A DNA stretch of 53,213 nt from an uncultured Prevotella sp. (GTDB lineage: Bacteria > Bacteroidota > Bacteroidia > Bacteroidales > Bacteroidaceae). Below are positions 1 to 6,921 of the stretch, in pieces. Numbering within the stretch: the first letter of the stretch is position 1; every line of letters starts with the position of its first letter. The notes beneath the pieces were generated by a model, which saw only the letters and a program-made list of their open reading frames with translations, was not told the DNA's origin and made no database searches. A program made the position numbers and the translations under genes. The stretch is from contig ONTZ01000018.1 in the NCBI GenBank assembly GCA_900320905.1, forward strand, positions 1 to 53,213. The letters run 5' to 3'.

Positions 1-91
1 AACAGACAACCTATATAGGAATAAAAAAAGAATAGTGTAAACCAAGTTAGGAATAACAAACAAAACTGTCAACCAAAATCAGTACACTACA
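1..91 (-). repeat. 91-bp terminal inverted repeat, left copy (IS-end-like)
   Basis: This is the exact reverse complement of 53117-53207; identity stops at base 92. Read outward (91 to 1) it begins TGTAGTGTACTGATTTTGG and then holds two related units of about 32 bases, each starting TTGGTTkACA and ending TTATTCCTA. Subterminal repeats of this kind are often transposase binding sites, and a tip with TGTACTGA and an early TTGACA is common in IS ends. Both window ends show the same IS end, so the flanking copies would be in opposite orientation. No transposase is inside the window, so the family is not assigned. Confidence 0.8.
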
Positions 92-206
92 TGCCTCGGT
101 TTTAGGGCAAAACATTCCGACCTCGGAATATTATCCCTCAAATCTGGGGCAAGATTTTGAAGTTTTGGGATGGTCTATTCCGAATCTGGGACATGTCATT
201 TTATCA
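92..206 (+). repeat. Degenerate copy of the 43-bp-unit repeat element, with tail
   Basis: Bases 135-150 resemble a repeat unit (AAATCTGGGGCAAG), and 151-200 hold the tail that begins TTTTGAAGTTTTGGGATGG and ends GGACATGTCATTTT. The same tail follows the arrays at 1826 and 52926. The phrase ATTCCGACCTCGG at 114-126 recurs near 53054. The element abuts the IS-like end on one side and the stop codon of the 207-1220 gene on the other. It has no coding potential of its own. Confidence 0.6.
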
Positions 207-1220
207 TCAAAACGGAATATCTCCATTTACAAGTTCCAATTCGAAGGTATCCATTAGTTTTTGGACTTCAACATTGGTTTGTTTTATCTTCTCCAAAAAC
301 AGAGGATCAGACGAAGACATATCATTTGTGATCTTTGACGGTACATCTTCTGGAAACTGGCGGAATGTCAAATCAACTAATGACAAAAGTTCTGTCATAC
401 TCGTATCCGTAGGGAGTTTGTATTTGTCATCAAGTGCCAAATAGGCGTATTTTCTAACGATTAATATACTTTGTTCAAACAAATCATAACGAGGAAATCC
501 CCATTTTTTCAAGATGGCATATTCAGGACTATCCATCACGTAATTGTACACTTTCCTATTCCATTCGTCAAAAAAACGTATTGCTTTTAGATGTTCCATC
601 CTGAACAGATAATTATGTACACGATTAATGCTCAGATGTTTTGAAAGGTTAAACACGCTTTCATCGTAATTCATATGTGTCTGCCCATATATCGAGAATC
701 CGTTAATACACAAATCATGGACTATCTCAAACAGCATATCGATGGCCTCTTCTTCAGATATCGTTCTTCCAGAATTACAAAGTACAGCCAAATAATCAAC
801 AGTTCTCAATTTATTCCTATCAATGACATAGTCAGGATCTTCCGCTAAGCGTAGGCTAATAAAATAGAAGTCTCTATCGTCAGTAAATGACACCATATTC
901 TCCTTCACATAAGAAATAGGGAAGAAACGGATGATGGACCATGCGCACATCGGCTCATGAAGTCTATCCCACACATCCTTCACCTTTGCCTCAAACGACT
1001 TGTCCCAATGATGGTAAAGTTTCGAATAGGCCCATTGTCTGTCAGATTTGCAAGAGTCAAGGAATGCCATTAGAATTTTCTTCTGGTCCTTCCAGTCAAG
1101 GTGTTCGAATCGCTTCTGAATCTCATTCCTTGATTCATAGACTTTGCCACTCTTCTTATTGATGAAGTTCTTGATGAGCGTAGCAACAGGGGTGTTCCGC
1201 TTTTGAATTTCGTATATCAT
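207..1220 (-). CDS. Hypothetical protein, 337 aa
   Basis: I do not recognise this family. The product is soluble-looking, rich in charged and aromatic residues, and has no signal peptide, membrane segment or obvious catalytic motif. The N-terminal ~100 residues are basic and helical, with many Trp and Lys residues. The rest looks all-helical, reminiscent of scaffold or repeat-type folds, but this is only an impression. ATG at 1220 is chosen because a TATCTTTG promoter box lies 26 nt upstream. It is a single-gene unit with repeat DNA on both sides. The 664-base repeat-filled gap upstream and the IS-like end downstream suggest a variable locus. Confidence 0.7.
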   Translation of the reverse strand: MIYEIQKRNTPVATLIKNFINKKSGKVYESRNEIQKRFEHLDWKDQKKILMAFLDSCKSDRQWAYSKLYHHWDKSFEAKVKDVWDRLHEPMCAWSIIRFFPISYVKENMVSFTDDRDFYFISLRLAEDPDYVIDRNKLRTVDYLAVLCNSGRTISEEEAIDMLFEIVHDLCINGFSIYGQTHMNYDESVFNLSKHLSINRVHNYLFRMEHLKAIRFFDEWNRKVYNYVMDSPEYAILKKWGFPRYDLFEQSILIVRKYAYLALDDKYKLPTDTSMTELLSLVDLTFRQFPEDVPSKITNDMSSSDPLFLEKIKQTNVEVQKLMDTFELELVNGDIPF

Positions 1221-1246
1221 ACCTTCGTACTCTTTATTGATTGGTG

Positions 1247-1254
1247 CAAAGATA
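1247..1254 (-). promoter_or_regulatory. -7 promoter box of the 207-1220 gene
   Basis: TATCTTTG on the minus strand fits the Bacteroidetes primary sigma -7 consensus TAnnTTTG. It lies 26 nt before the ATG. Confidence 0.65.
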
Positions 1255-1570
1255 CGTAATTATTCTGAATATGCAAGTGGATTATCCTTTCACAAGGCTT
1301 GTGGAGGGGGAAATGATAAAGATGAAAGAATATCTGAACAAACCAAATATTTAGGGATTTTTTTCAAAAAAGAGATTCGTTTAGGCGGAAAATGGGGCGA
1401 CTCATTTGGGATTGGGAGTGAAGAGCCTGAGAAAACAAAGAGGTTATTTTGAAAATGGGGTGATATGAGTGGAGGCGGGAACAGGTCGATTTTGTGTTCC
1501 GATGATATGGGTGAGTTTCGTGTGATCACGCTCCAGAAGTTGAAAAATCAGCCTAAAAACTGGGAGACGT
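1255..1570. other. Intergenic, no supported gene
   Basis: Short open frames occur on both strands but none has a credible start or protein-like composition. A short repeat (GAAAATGGGG followed by ATGAGTGG-like sequence) occurs at about 1388 and 1451. The stretch AAAAATCAGCCTAAAAACTGGGAG at about 1544-1567, which leads into the array, is matched near 53025 and looks like the head of the 43-bp repeat element. Confidence 0.5.
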
Positions 1571-1828
1571 TTATGCACACCGTGCAAAAGTCTGCCCCAA
1601 AACTGAGGCATGTTTATGCACCCCGGGCAAAATCTTCCCCCAAATCTGAGGCATGTTTATGCACCCCGTGCAAAATCTTCCCCCAAAACTGAGGCACGTT
1701 TATGCACACCGTGCAAAATCTTCCCCCAAAACTGAGGCACATTTATGCACCCCATGCAAAACCTTCCCCCAAAACTGAGGCATGTTTATGCACCCCGTGC
1801 ATAAACGTCCCCCAGTTTTGAGGCAGGT
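1571..1828 (+). repeat. Tandem array of six 43-bp units with palindromic core
   Basis: TTATGCA recurs at 1571, 1614, 1657, 1700, 1743 and 1786, an exact 43-base period. Each unit has a hairpin core TGCAC-CCC-GTGCA (or one-base variants), then AAAATCTTCCCCCAAAACTG and GAGGCA. The sixth unit differs: it reads GTGCATAAACG, giving a perfect 10-bp stem, and has CAGTTTT where the others have AAAACTG. There are no unique spacers, so this is not CRISPR. The array lies 3' of the cyclophilin gene. Confidence 0.9.
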
Positions 1829-1882
1829 TTTTGAAGTTTTGGAATGGTATTCCTCGGATTCAAGGCATATCATTCGGATCTG
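1829..1882 (+). repeat. Conserved tail of the 43-bp array
   Basis: TTTTGAAGTTTTGGAATGG followed by a degenerate portion ending GGCATATCATT. It matches the tails at 151-200 and 52926-53020. It ends next to the cyclophilin stop codon on the opposite strand. Confidence 0.7.
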
Positions 1883-1884
1883 TT

Positions 1885-2583
1885 TTACTGGTCCTTCTTG
1901 ATTTCGTAGGCCTTGAGAATACGGACATCCTCAACAGGACGATCGTAGTCATCCACCATGACTTGTTGGATGCGTTCCACCACATCGAGGCCTTCCGTGA
2001 CTTCAGCAAACACGGTGTACTGACCATCCAGATGAGGGGCTCCGCCAGTCTTGCGATAGAGTTCCAGCAGTTCTTCTGTCATTTTCACACGGTGGTCGGT
2101 CTGCTCCTCGACCTTATCGCCAATCTGGTAGAGTTGTTGGGTAGAATAGGTGCGTCCCCAGACAATATAGAACTGACATCCGCCAGAGCGACGTTCCGGA
2201 TTGCTCCTGTCACCCTCGCGAGCCATTGCCACCGCCCCACGCTGATGGGGATGCAACAGATGACCCTCTGCATCGAAAAACTCACTCTCAATGGTATAGT
2301 CGACACTGCCATTGCCCAGCATCGCGCCAGGCTCTGCACGACGACTGGTGGGATCGCCACCCTGAATCATAAAGTTCTTGATGACACGGTGGAAGAGCAA
2401 CGAGTCATAGAACTGTTCACCTACCAGTTTCAGGAAGTTATCACGGTGCCGGGGCGTATCATCATAGAGTGTCAGCACGATATCTCCAGCAGTGGTTTCG
2501 AGTTTCACTTGGTGGCTCTGAGCCATCATCGGAACGCAGGTGGCAAAAGCAAGCACCACCATCAAGAATCTCAGATATTTCAT
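1885..2583 (-). CDS. Secreted cyclophilin-type peptidyl-prolyl cis-trans isomerase
   Basis: The 232-aa product speeds cis-trans isomerisation of X-Pro bonds in proteins outside the cytoplasm. Residues 1-21 form a signal peptide ending CVPMMA. The cyclophilin fold starts at VKLETTAGDIVLTLY (about 26) and contains the active-site stretch FHRVIKNFMIQGGDP (about 66-80), GGCQFYIV (about 135) and DGQYTVFAEVTEGLDVV near residue 190. An extra segment between FHRV and GGCQF makes it longer than the minimal ~165-aa fold, as is common in Bacteroidales. The ATG overlaps the stop of the upstream transporter gene by 4 nt (ATGA), so the two are translationally coupled. The periplasmic or lipid-free secreted location is inferred. 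Confidence 0.93.
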   Translation of the reverse strand: MKYLRFLMVVLAFATCVPMMAQSHQVKLETTAGDIVLTLYDDTPRHRDNFLKLVGEQFYDSLLFHRVIKNFMIQGGDPTSRRAEPGAMLGNGSVDYTIESEFFDAEGHLLHPHQRGAVAMAREGDRSNPERRSGGCQFYIVWGRTYSTQQLYQIGDKVEEQTDHRVKMTEELLELYRKTGGAPHLDGQYTVFAEVTEGLDVVERIQQVMVDDYDRPVEDVRILKAYEIKKDQ

Positions 2584-3476
2584 TTTTCCTTAGCAGTTAC
2601 AACGGTGACGATATAGGCACTGAGCAGGACAAGGATACCAGCAACGGGCTTGTCCCAGGTGAGTACATCCTGTCCGAGCCAGATGGCAACGAACGAGGCG
2701 ATGACGGGCTGGAGGTTGGTATAGATGGAGACCGTCGTGGCATGCAGATACTTCATGGCGAAAGGAATCAGGAAATAGCCGAGGGCAGTGGCACAGATGA
2801 CGATGAAGGCCATCTCCAACACGCCGTCCCAGCCCCATGCCGAGGTGTAGAGCGCATTGGCAGGGAGTTCAGGAATGGCGATGGGAACCGTGACAATCGC
2901 CGAAATCAGGAACACATATTTCATCTGCGTCACAGGCGAGTACTTCGATGCCACATTACGGGTGATAATCAGGTAGACGGCCCACGTGAGCACACTCAGG
3001 ATGGCGAGTGAGATACCAATCAGGTCGTTCTTGCCCGAACCTAACGACTGACTCATCAGCACCATCAGCACGGCACCTGCGATACCCAGCAGCACACCCA
3101 ACGACTTCATCGGGGTGATCTTCTCGCCAATCGTCAGGGCGGCACAGAGCATCACAGCCACAGGCGTCAGCGTGGCGATGAGCGAGAAATACACAGGACT
3201 CGTGTAATCGAGTGCCCAAGCCGTCAGCGTCTGTGAGATGACGAAGCCCAACAGACCACCTGCGAGGATGGTGATAAGGTCTTTCTTCTCTACTTTCTCC
3301 TTGGGCAGGAAGGCCGCAATGATCCAGAAGAGGATACAGGCTCCGAGAGAGCGAGAGGCCATATAGCCCATCGGTGTCACCCACTCGTCGAGCAGGAGTT
3401 TGGTTACGGGTACGCCAAGTCCGAAGATGGTGTTGGCGAAGAAGATGGCGCTGTGCGCCTGCAGTTTTTTGTTCAT
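2580..3476 (-). CDS. EamA/DMT-family membrane transporter
   Basis: A 298-aa inner-membrane protein of the drug/metabolite transporter superfamily. About ten hydrophobic helices are arranged as two EamA repeats (about residues 8-140 and 155-295). The first repeat has FGLGVPVTKLLL and the second has TNLQPVIASFVAIWLGQD, the typical end-of-repeat signature. Such carriers usually export small metabolites or amino acids, but the substrate cannot be read from sequence. It overlaps the HExxH gene upstream by 4 nt and the cyclophilin gene downstream by 4 nt, making a compact three-gene operon. The grouping does not reveal a shared function. Confidence 0.9.
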   Translation of the reverse strand: MNKKLQAHSAIFFANTIFGLGVPVTKLLLDEWVTPMGYMASRSLGACILFWIIAAFLPKEKVEKKDLITILAGGLLGFVISQTLTAWALDYTSPVYFSLIATLTPVAVMLCAALTIGEKITPMKSLGVLLGIAGAVLMVLMSQSLGSGKNDLIGISLAILSVLTWAVYLIITRNVASKYSPVTQMKYVFLISAIVTVPIAIPELPANALYTSAWGWDGVLEMAFIVICATALGYFLIPFAMKYLHATTVSIYTNLQPVIASFVAIWLGQDVLTWDKPVAGILVLLSAYIVTVVTAKEK

Positions 3477-3961
3477 ATACTATGGTTGTAAAGTTTCATT
3501 CGTTCTTTGAGGGGCATCTTGGCATACTTTCGCCATTCCGTCGCTTCCCCTTTCAAGTAATTTAAGTTGTTCATCCGTGCATACGCCTCGATTTCGAAGG
3601 GGTTTAGCAGATACGCAGCATGTTTCATCTTCCGGCGGATGGCAGATCCGCCAGAGCAAAACGCCAGACAGACGCTGTTTTTCACCCAGTACCATATATA
3701 TAATAGGTAGAAGCGCAGCCAGGAGTCGCCACAGGCCTGAGCCTGACGCAGATGGATCATCTCGTGGTTCTTCATCGTTGAATAGCCGCTGTTGAAACGG
3801 TCTGCCTCAGCCTGCGACGGGGCGAGGATCTGTCCGAAGAAGGTCAGTCCCTCATAGCCCTTCGGCAACCAGAAGGTGTTCACCACAGCAGGCATGTCCA
3901 CGATCCTACTCGGACGGACAGCTCGCCACATGATGGGTATCACACGAAGCATCATCCACAT
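3473..3961 (-). CDS. Small protein with an HExxH metalloprotease-like motif
   Basis: About 162 aa. The centre carries KNHEMIHLRQAQ, an HExxH motif (His-Glu-Met-Ile-His) that in many families binds zinc and places the general base. It is followed by a hydrophobic helix (FYLLYIWYWV) and the conserved-looking NPFEIEAYARMN, whose Glu could be the third zinc ligand. The N-terminal part reads NTFWLPKGYEGLTFFGQIL. Proteolysis is therefore possible but unproven. The frame is open to 3973, but the promoter box sits at 3971-3978, so I place the start at the ATG at 3961; ATGs at 3955 and 3952 are alternatives. It heads the operon with the EamA transporter and cyclophilin. Confidence 0.7.
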   Translation of the reverse strand: MWMMLRVIPIMWRAVRPSRIVDMPAVVNTFWLPKGYEGLTFFGQILAPSQAEADRFNSGYSTMKNHEMIHLRQAQACGDSWLRFYLLYIWYWVKNSVCLAFCSGGSAIRRKMKHAAYLLNPFEIEAYARMNNLNYLKGEATEWRKYAKMPLKERMKLYNHSI

Positions 3962-3970
3962 AATCGGGGG

Positions 3971-3978
3971 CAAAGGTA
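3971..3978 (-). promoter_or_regulatory. -7 box of the HExxH-EamA-cyclophilin operon
   Basis: TACCTTTG on the minus strand, only 9 nt before the chosen ATG, giving a very short or absent 5' leader. Confidence 0.65.
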
Positions 3979-4013
3979 CAAAATCATTCTGCCTTTTTCT
4001 TTGGGCATATATA

Positions 4014-4376
4014 TTAATAGCCCAACATTGCTGCTGGCGTTATTCCCAAGGTGGAACAAAGCAAACGGGCTATTTTCAGCGTAGGCTCAGCCCTGCCAGA
4101 AACGTAGTCACTGATTCGGGAAGGACTAACCCCAATCTCTGTAGCCAACTGCTTCTGGCTCATCTTCTTTTCGTCAAGCGAGAGTTGTATCAACTGGGCT
4201 ACGGTAGGTTTGCCTATGGGATAGTGCTCCTTCTCATAGTCAATGACAACATCCGACATCATAGTCAACTCCACAGCATTGCGATCGTTAGCAGGTGTAT
4301 TGTCATCTACCATTGGTAACAGTTCCTCAATTCGTGCCAATGCGAACTCGTATTGTTCTTTTGTAATCTTTGCCAT
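4014..4376 (-). CDS. higA: HigA-type antitoxin, XRE helix-turn-helix
   Basis: A 120-aa DNA-binding antitoxin that would neutralise the HigB toxin encoded just upstream and repress the shared promoter. Residues 1-55 form an N-terminal extension with acidic and helical character (EQYEFALARIEELLPMVDD). Residues 60-118 form a classic XRE fold: LIQLSLDEKKMSQKQLATEIGVSPSRISDYVSGRAEPTLKIARLL. It follows the toxin gene by 17 nt on the same strand, the usual toxin-first order of higBA loci. The assignment rests on fold and pairing; cognate neutralisation is inferred. Confidence 0.88.
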   Translation of the reverse strand: MAKITKEQYEFALARIEELLPMVDDNTPANDRNAVELTMMSDVVIDYEKEHYPIGKPTVAQLIQLSLDEKKMSQKQLATEIGVSPSRISDYVSGRAEPTLKIARLLCSTLGITPAAMLGY

Positions 4377-4393
4377 ATTCGTACCTCCTCAAA

Positions 4394-4693
4394 TTATATC
4401 GTTAAAACGTCAATCTTATCGTATTCACTGTGAGTACCCACAAATCGGATGAAAATATGCCCGATTGTGAACTTTACGACCACTACCAGACGATATTTAT
4501 TGCCTCTAATGTCAAAGACATAATGTTGATTCCCAACGTAGTCTGTTGTGGGGAAATCTGCCTTTATATCCGACAGGTTCTTCCACTCTGCCTTTTCTGC
4601 GATGTTATACCATCGTTCAAGTGCAGCCTGAGCATCTCCATTTCCTTCCGAACTATAGAACTCAACTAATCGTCTATGTGATACGATCCTCAT
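4394..4693 (-). CDS. higB: HigB-family mRNA interferase toxin
   Basis: A 99-aa RelE-like toxin of the HigB family (the type beginning MRIVSHRRLVEF). Family members cleave mRNA on the ribosome. Visible family features are the N-terminal helix with ALERWYNIAEKAEWKNLSDIK, the strand DYVGNQHYVFDIRGNKYRLVV, and the C-terminal IFIRFVGTHSEYDKID, which holds the His-Tyr-Asp pattern usual at the end of these toxins. ATG 4693 is supported by a promoter box 8 nt upstream. The frame is intact with no missing motif, so the pair is probably active. Confidence 0.9.
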   Translation of the reverse strand: MRIVSHRRLVEFYSSEGNGDAQAALERWYNIAEKAEWKNLSDIKADFPTTDYVGNQHYVFDIRGNKYRLVVVVKFTIGHIFIRFVGTHSEYDKIDVLTI

Positions 4694-4701
4694 ATTGGGT
4701 G

Positions 4702-4709
4702 CAAATTTA
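4702..4709 (-). promoter_or_regulatory. -7 box of higBA
   Basis: TAAATTTG on the minus strand, 8 nt before the toxin ATG. A HigA operator would be expected here, but no clear palindrome is seen. Confidence 0.55.
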
Positions 4710-4776
4710 CGAAATAATCTTGAAATTCAAAAGAATATCGCTATTTTTTTTTGTTATTTAGGATTTTTCTTTCGTT

Positions 4777-4992
4777 TTGCGTGGTGAGAAATATGATAAT
4801 CTTGTTAATACTCTTCATGTCTCTCGAAGGACCATTGCACGCGACATCGACCTTCTTCGCTCCCAAAACAGGCTTATGAGAGAAGGGGGTGATTACGATA
4901 ATGTCCATAATACAGAGATTACCATCGTTTCCCATAATGACGATGACTATATTTCATTGACCGATATGGCTCGAAGCCAGTGTTACACATAA
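4777..4992 (+). pseudogene. Chimeric remnant: winged-helix C-terminus joined to KilA-N start
   Basis: The 71-codon frame joins two unrelated fragments. Codons 1-37 (VSRRTIARDIDLLRSQNRLMREGG) look like the C-terminal winged helix of AlbA/RecG-like ATP-binding regulators, truncated at its N-terminus. Codons 46-66 (NTEITIVSHNDDDYISLTDMAR) match the start of KilA-N-domain DNA-binding proteins, cut off right after the LTDMAR motif. Both families are common in mobile DNA of Bacteroidales. The end runs 10 bases into the WYL gene on the other strand. I read it as a deletion scar, not a working gene. Confidence 0.6.
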
Positions 4993-5933
4993 CGTTGATG
5001 CATTTCCTGGACGCGCCGCTTGACTTCCTGTCGGACATATTCGGGAGTCAGCACTTCCACTTCATCTCCCATAGCCAAGACGACTTGTATGAAATCGTAT
5101 GTGGGAGTTAGGTGTACTTCAAAGATGGAATAGTCTGCCGCTTGTTCCGTTTCCCTTTGTGAATGGTGCAGTGGCAGCGAGCGCAGATATTCACGCCGGT
5201 GGTTGATGTCATAGACCTTCATCCTGATAGTCTCGACATCATATTCCTCCGGTTCCACGATGATGCCAAAAGCATCCGCGAAATAGTCGTCAACAGAAAA
5301 GTCTTGCGGCATCTTGAAAGTAGCATCCGTCTGTTCTAATGTCATAACCCGGTCCAATGCATAACGGCGAATGCGGCCTTGATTGGTCAGTTCAGTAGGC
5401 TCATCACCCTTGGGCTCATTCTCCATCACGCCTATCACGTACCACCGTTGGCGGAACACACGGACACAATAGGGCTCCAGCAATATGTCACGTGGTTTCT
5501 TGTCAAAATAGTCCTTATAAGTCACTGCCAGCACACGGTTCTCCCTCATGGCATTCAGCACCTCCAACAGATAATCATTTCCCGAAGGAATCTCTTCAAA
5601 CATCACCCGTTCACGCAGTCCACGACTGTCTTGCAAAAGACCGTTTACAGCAAAAGCCGACAACAGCCAGTCCTTCACCCTGTCGTTCTCCAGCCAGTCG
5701 CGCTGCACAATGCAATAGCGATAGCCATTACGGGCATCAGAGGAAATGTCGATATCGAATGTCTCCTCTATCGCCCTGAGGCAGTCGGCAAACGTCCGCT
5801 TAGGCAGCGATGTACCTAATACATTCTGCGAACTTCGCTCCCACCGCTCTGCAAACTCCTTGTAAGTCAGCCCCTTAGGATTCTGGTACAGCTCGCTCAG
5901 TATCCAGATATGTCTTCTTAAATAATCCTTCAT
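4983..5933 (-). CDS. WYL-domain transcriptional regulator
   Basis: A 316-aa protein with an N-terminal helix-turn-helix (YLRRHIWILSELYQNPKGLTYKEFAERW, about residues 3-30), a middle linker, and a WYL domain from about residue 130: VLAVTYKDYFDKKPRDILLEPYCVRVFRQRWYVIG, with RRYALDRVMTLE further on. The C-terminal ~80 residues (PTYDFIQVVLAMGDEVEVLTPEYVRQEVKRRVQEM) are the WCX extension. WYL proteins bind nucleic-acid ligands or small signals and often regulate defence or stress genes. It lies in the accessory stretch between the HigBA pair and the unknown minus-strand genes, but no CRISPR or restriction system is nearby to name as its target. Confidence 0.88.
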   Translation of the reverse strand: MKDYLRRHIWILSELYQNPKGLTYKEFAERWERSSQNVLGTSLPKRTFADCLRAIEETFDIDISSDARNGYRYCIVQRDWLENDRVKDWLLSAFAVNGLLQDSRGLRERVMFEEIPSGNDYLLEVLNAMRENRVLAVTYKDYFDKKPRDILLEPYCVRVFRQRWYVIGVMENEPKGDEPTELTNQGRIRRYALDRVMTLEQTDATFKMPQDFSVDDYFADAFGIIVEPEEYDVETIRMKVYDINHRREYLRSLPLHHSQRETEQAADYSIFEVHLTPTYDFIQVVLAMGDEVEVLTPEYVRQEVKRRVQEMHQRYV

Positions 5934-6122
5934 GCTTAGTTCTGAACAGTTTCCCGTTACACTTCTTCTGCCAAATAGCGGTCACTACGACAGTGTAGGT
6001 CTGCTATACCTTGGCTAATAAGTTGGAACATCTTGGAATTGTAGAATTTGAAAGTGGAAAAATCTATTTGATTCGAGTTCATATCCTTTACTTCAATAAC
6101 ATTATTCCAACGTTCTTGCTGG

Positions 6123-6130
6123 CAAATATA
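6123..6130 (-). promoter_or_regulatory. Possible -7 box of the WYL gene
   Basis: TATATTTG on the minus strand, 189 nt before the WYL ATG. It would give a long leader through the 5934-6122 gap, which holds no gene I can support. Confidence 0.4.
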
Positions 6131-6192
6131 CAACAATTCTTAGTGTTTCCCTTATTTTGCCTCTACTTTTATAGATTATTAGAAGAAAAATG

Positions 6193-6408
6193 TTATTTTC
6201 CATCAGTAATTGCATTCAGAGCGATGTCAAGCAAAGCCATCAGCGCAATGGTATGGTCGTTCTTCTTTCCCTGATAGGCTTGGGTGTATGCGTTATATTT
6301 CTGAGTGACCAAATCCGCTGCGGCCATGTATCTCTCTTTCTCGTTCTCCTTGATTGTTACTTCAAGTTCTTCATCGTATAAATGAAGTGTAATATCTATC
6401 TTTTTCAT
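6193..6408 (-). CDS. Short ZapA-like protein
   Basis: A 71-aa protein resembling Bacteroidales ZapA, the small protein that bundles FtsZ: it starts with ITLHLYDEELEVTIKENEKERYMAAADLV and continues YNAYTQAYQGKKNDHTIALMALLDIAL. The typical family length is about 95 aa, so the C-terminal coiled coil is mostly missing; the frame ends soon after LNAITDGK. It sits in accessory DNA and not beside pheT or rny as housekeeping zapA often does. It is probably a truncated paralogue. A role in division is possible but uncertain. Confidence 0.6.
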   Translation of the reverse strand: MKKIDITLHLYDEELEVTIKENEKERYMAAADLVTQKYNAYTQAYQGKKNDHTIALMALLDIALNAITDGK

Positions 6409-6459
6409 TTCTTTCTGTATTTTATTGAATGTATCTTTTCAAGTATTTAATAAGCGCCA

Positions 6460-6822
6460 TTAATGAAGAACCTTTTCTTTTCGTTCTTCGCATATCTTTA
6501 TCGCTTCCAAAATTTGTTTCTTGGCATCGACACGCTTCTTCTTCCAAAGAAAAGCCCAACCCAAGACGGCGGATACTGTTACAACACAAGATGTAACGCC
6601 AAGGAAGGCAAGCCGGTCATGAATGCTGATGCCCATCAGGCCGCACATCATCCCTACGGCAACAATCGACATCGGACCGATTATTGAGTTTGAAAAATCA
6701 TCATAGTTAGGCTCAAGATCCTCAATGACACCACTGAAGTCTATACCTTGTGCCTCCTCGTCACTAATTTCCCTGCCAAGCAGATCGTTTACTTGCTTAC
6801 GTATTTCTTTCTTTTCATCCAT
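6460..6822 (-). CDS. Small two-helix membrane protein, unknown
   Basis: 120 aa. The N-terminal ~40 residues are acidic (EISDEEAQGIDFSGVIEDLEP), followed by two transmembrane helices at about 45-65 (IIGPMSIVAVGMMCGLMGISI) and 72-92 (LAFLGVTSCVVTVSAVLGWAFLW), then a basic tail (KKKRVDAKKQILEAIKICEERKEK). I do not recognise a family. The ATG at 6822 follows a -7 box by 28 nt, and the ZapA-like gene follows 51 nt downstream, so the two may be cotranscribed. It resembles small membrane effectors or phage-type proteins in layout only. Confidence 0.6.
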   Translation of the reverse strand: MDEKKEIRKQVNDLLGREISDEEAQGIDFSGVIEDLEPNYDDFSNSIIGPMSIVAVGMMCGLMGISIHDRLAFLGVTSCVVTVSAVLGWAFLWKKKRVDAKKQILEAIKICEERKEKVLH

Positions 6823-6850
6823 AGTTGTTTGTTTTTTTGATTACTGGCTG

Positions 6851-6858
6851 CAAAATTA
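6851..6858 (-). promoter_or_regulatory. -7 box of the small membrane protein gene
   Basis: TAATTTTG on the minus strand, 28 nt before the ATG at 6822. Confidence 0.5.
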
Positions 6859-6861
6859 AAG

Positions 6862-6892
6862 CGTGGCTATGCAAAAAAACCGCATAGCCACG
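6862..6892. terminator. 11-bp hairpin downstream of the UDG-like gene
   Basis: CGTGGCTATGC and GCATAGCCACG form a perfect stem around a 9-base A-rich loop. It lies between the stop at 6922 and the next promoter. The T tract after it on the minus strand is short and broken (TTTAATTTTG), so it may be a weak terminator or a transcript-stabilising hairpin. Confidence 0.5.
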
Positions 6893-6921
6893 ACAAAAAT
6901 CAAATGACCTACTAAATTTTC

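Noticed and set aside
1571-1828. CRISPR-like array with 43-base period
   Set aside because: The whole period is conserved, with no variable spacers and no cas genes.
1831-2616. 261-aa open frame on the plus strand
   Set aside because: It is antisense to the cyclophilin gene over its whole length and has no promoter or protein-like motif.
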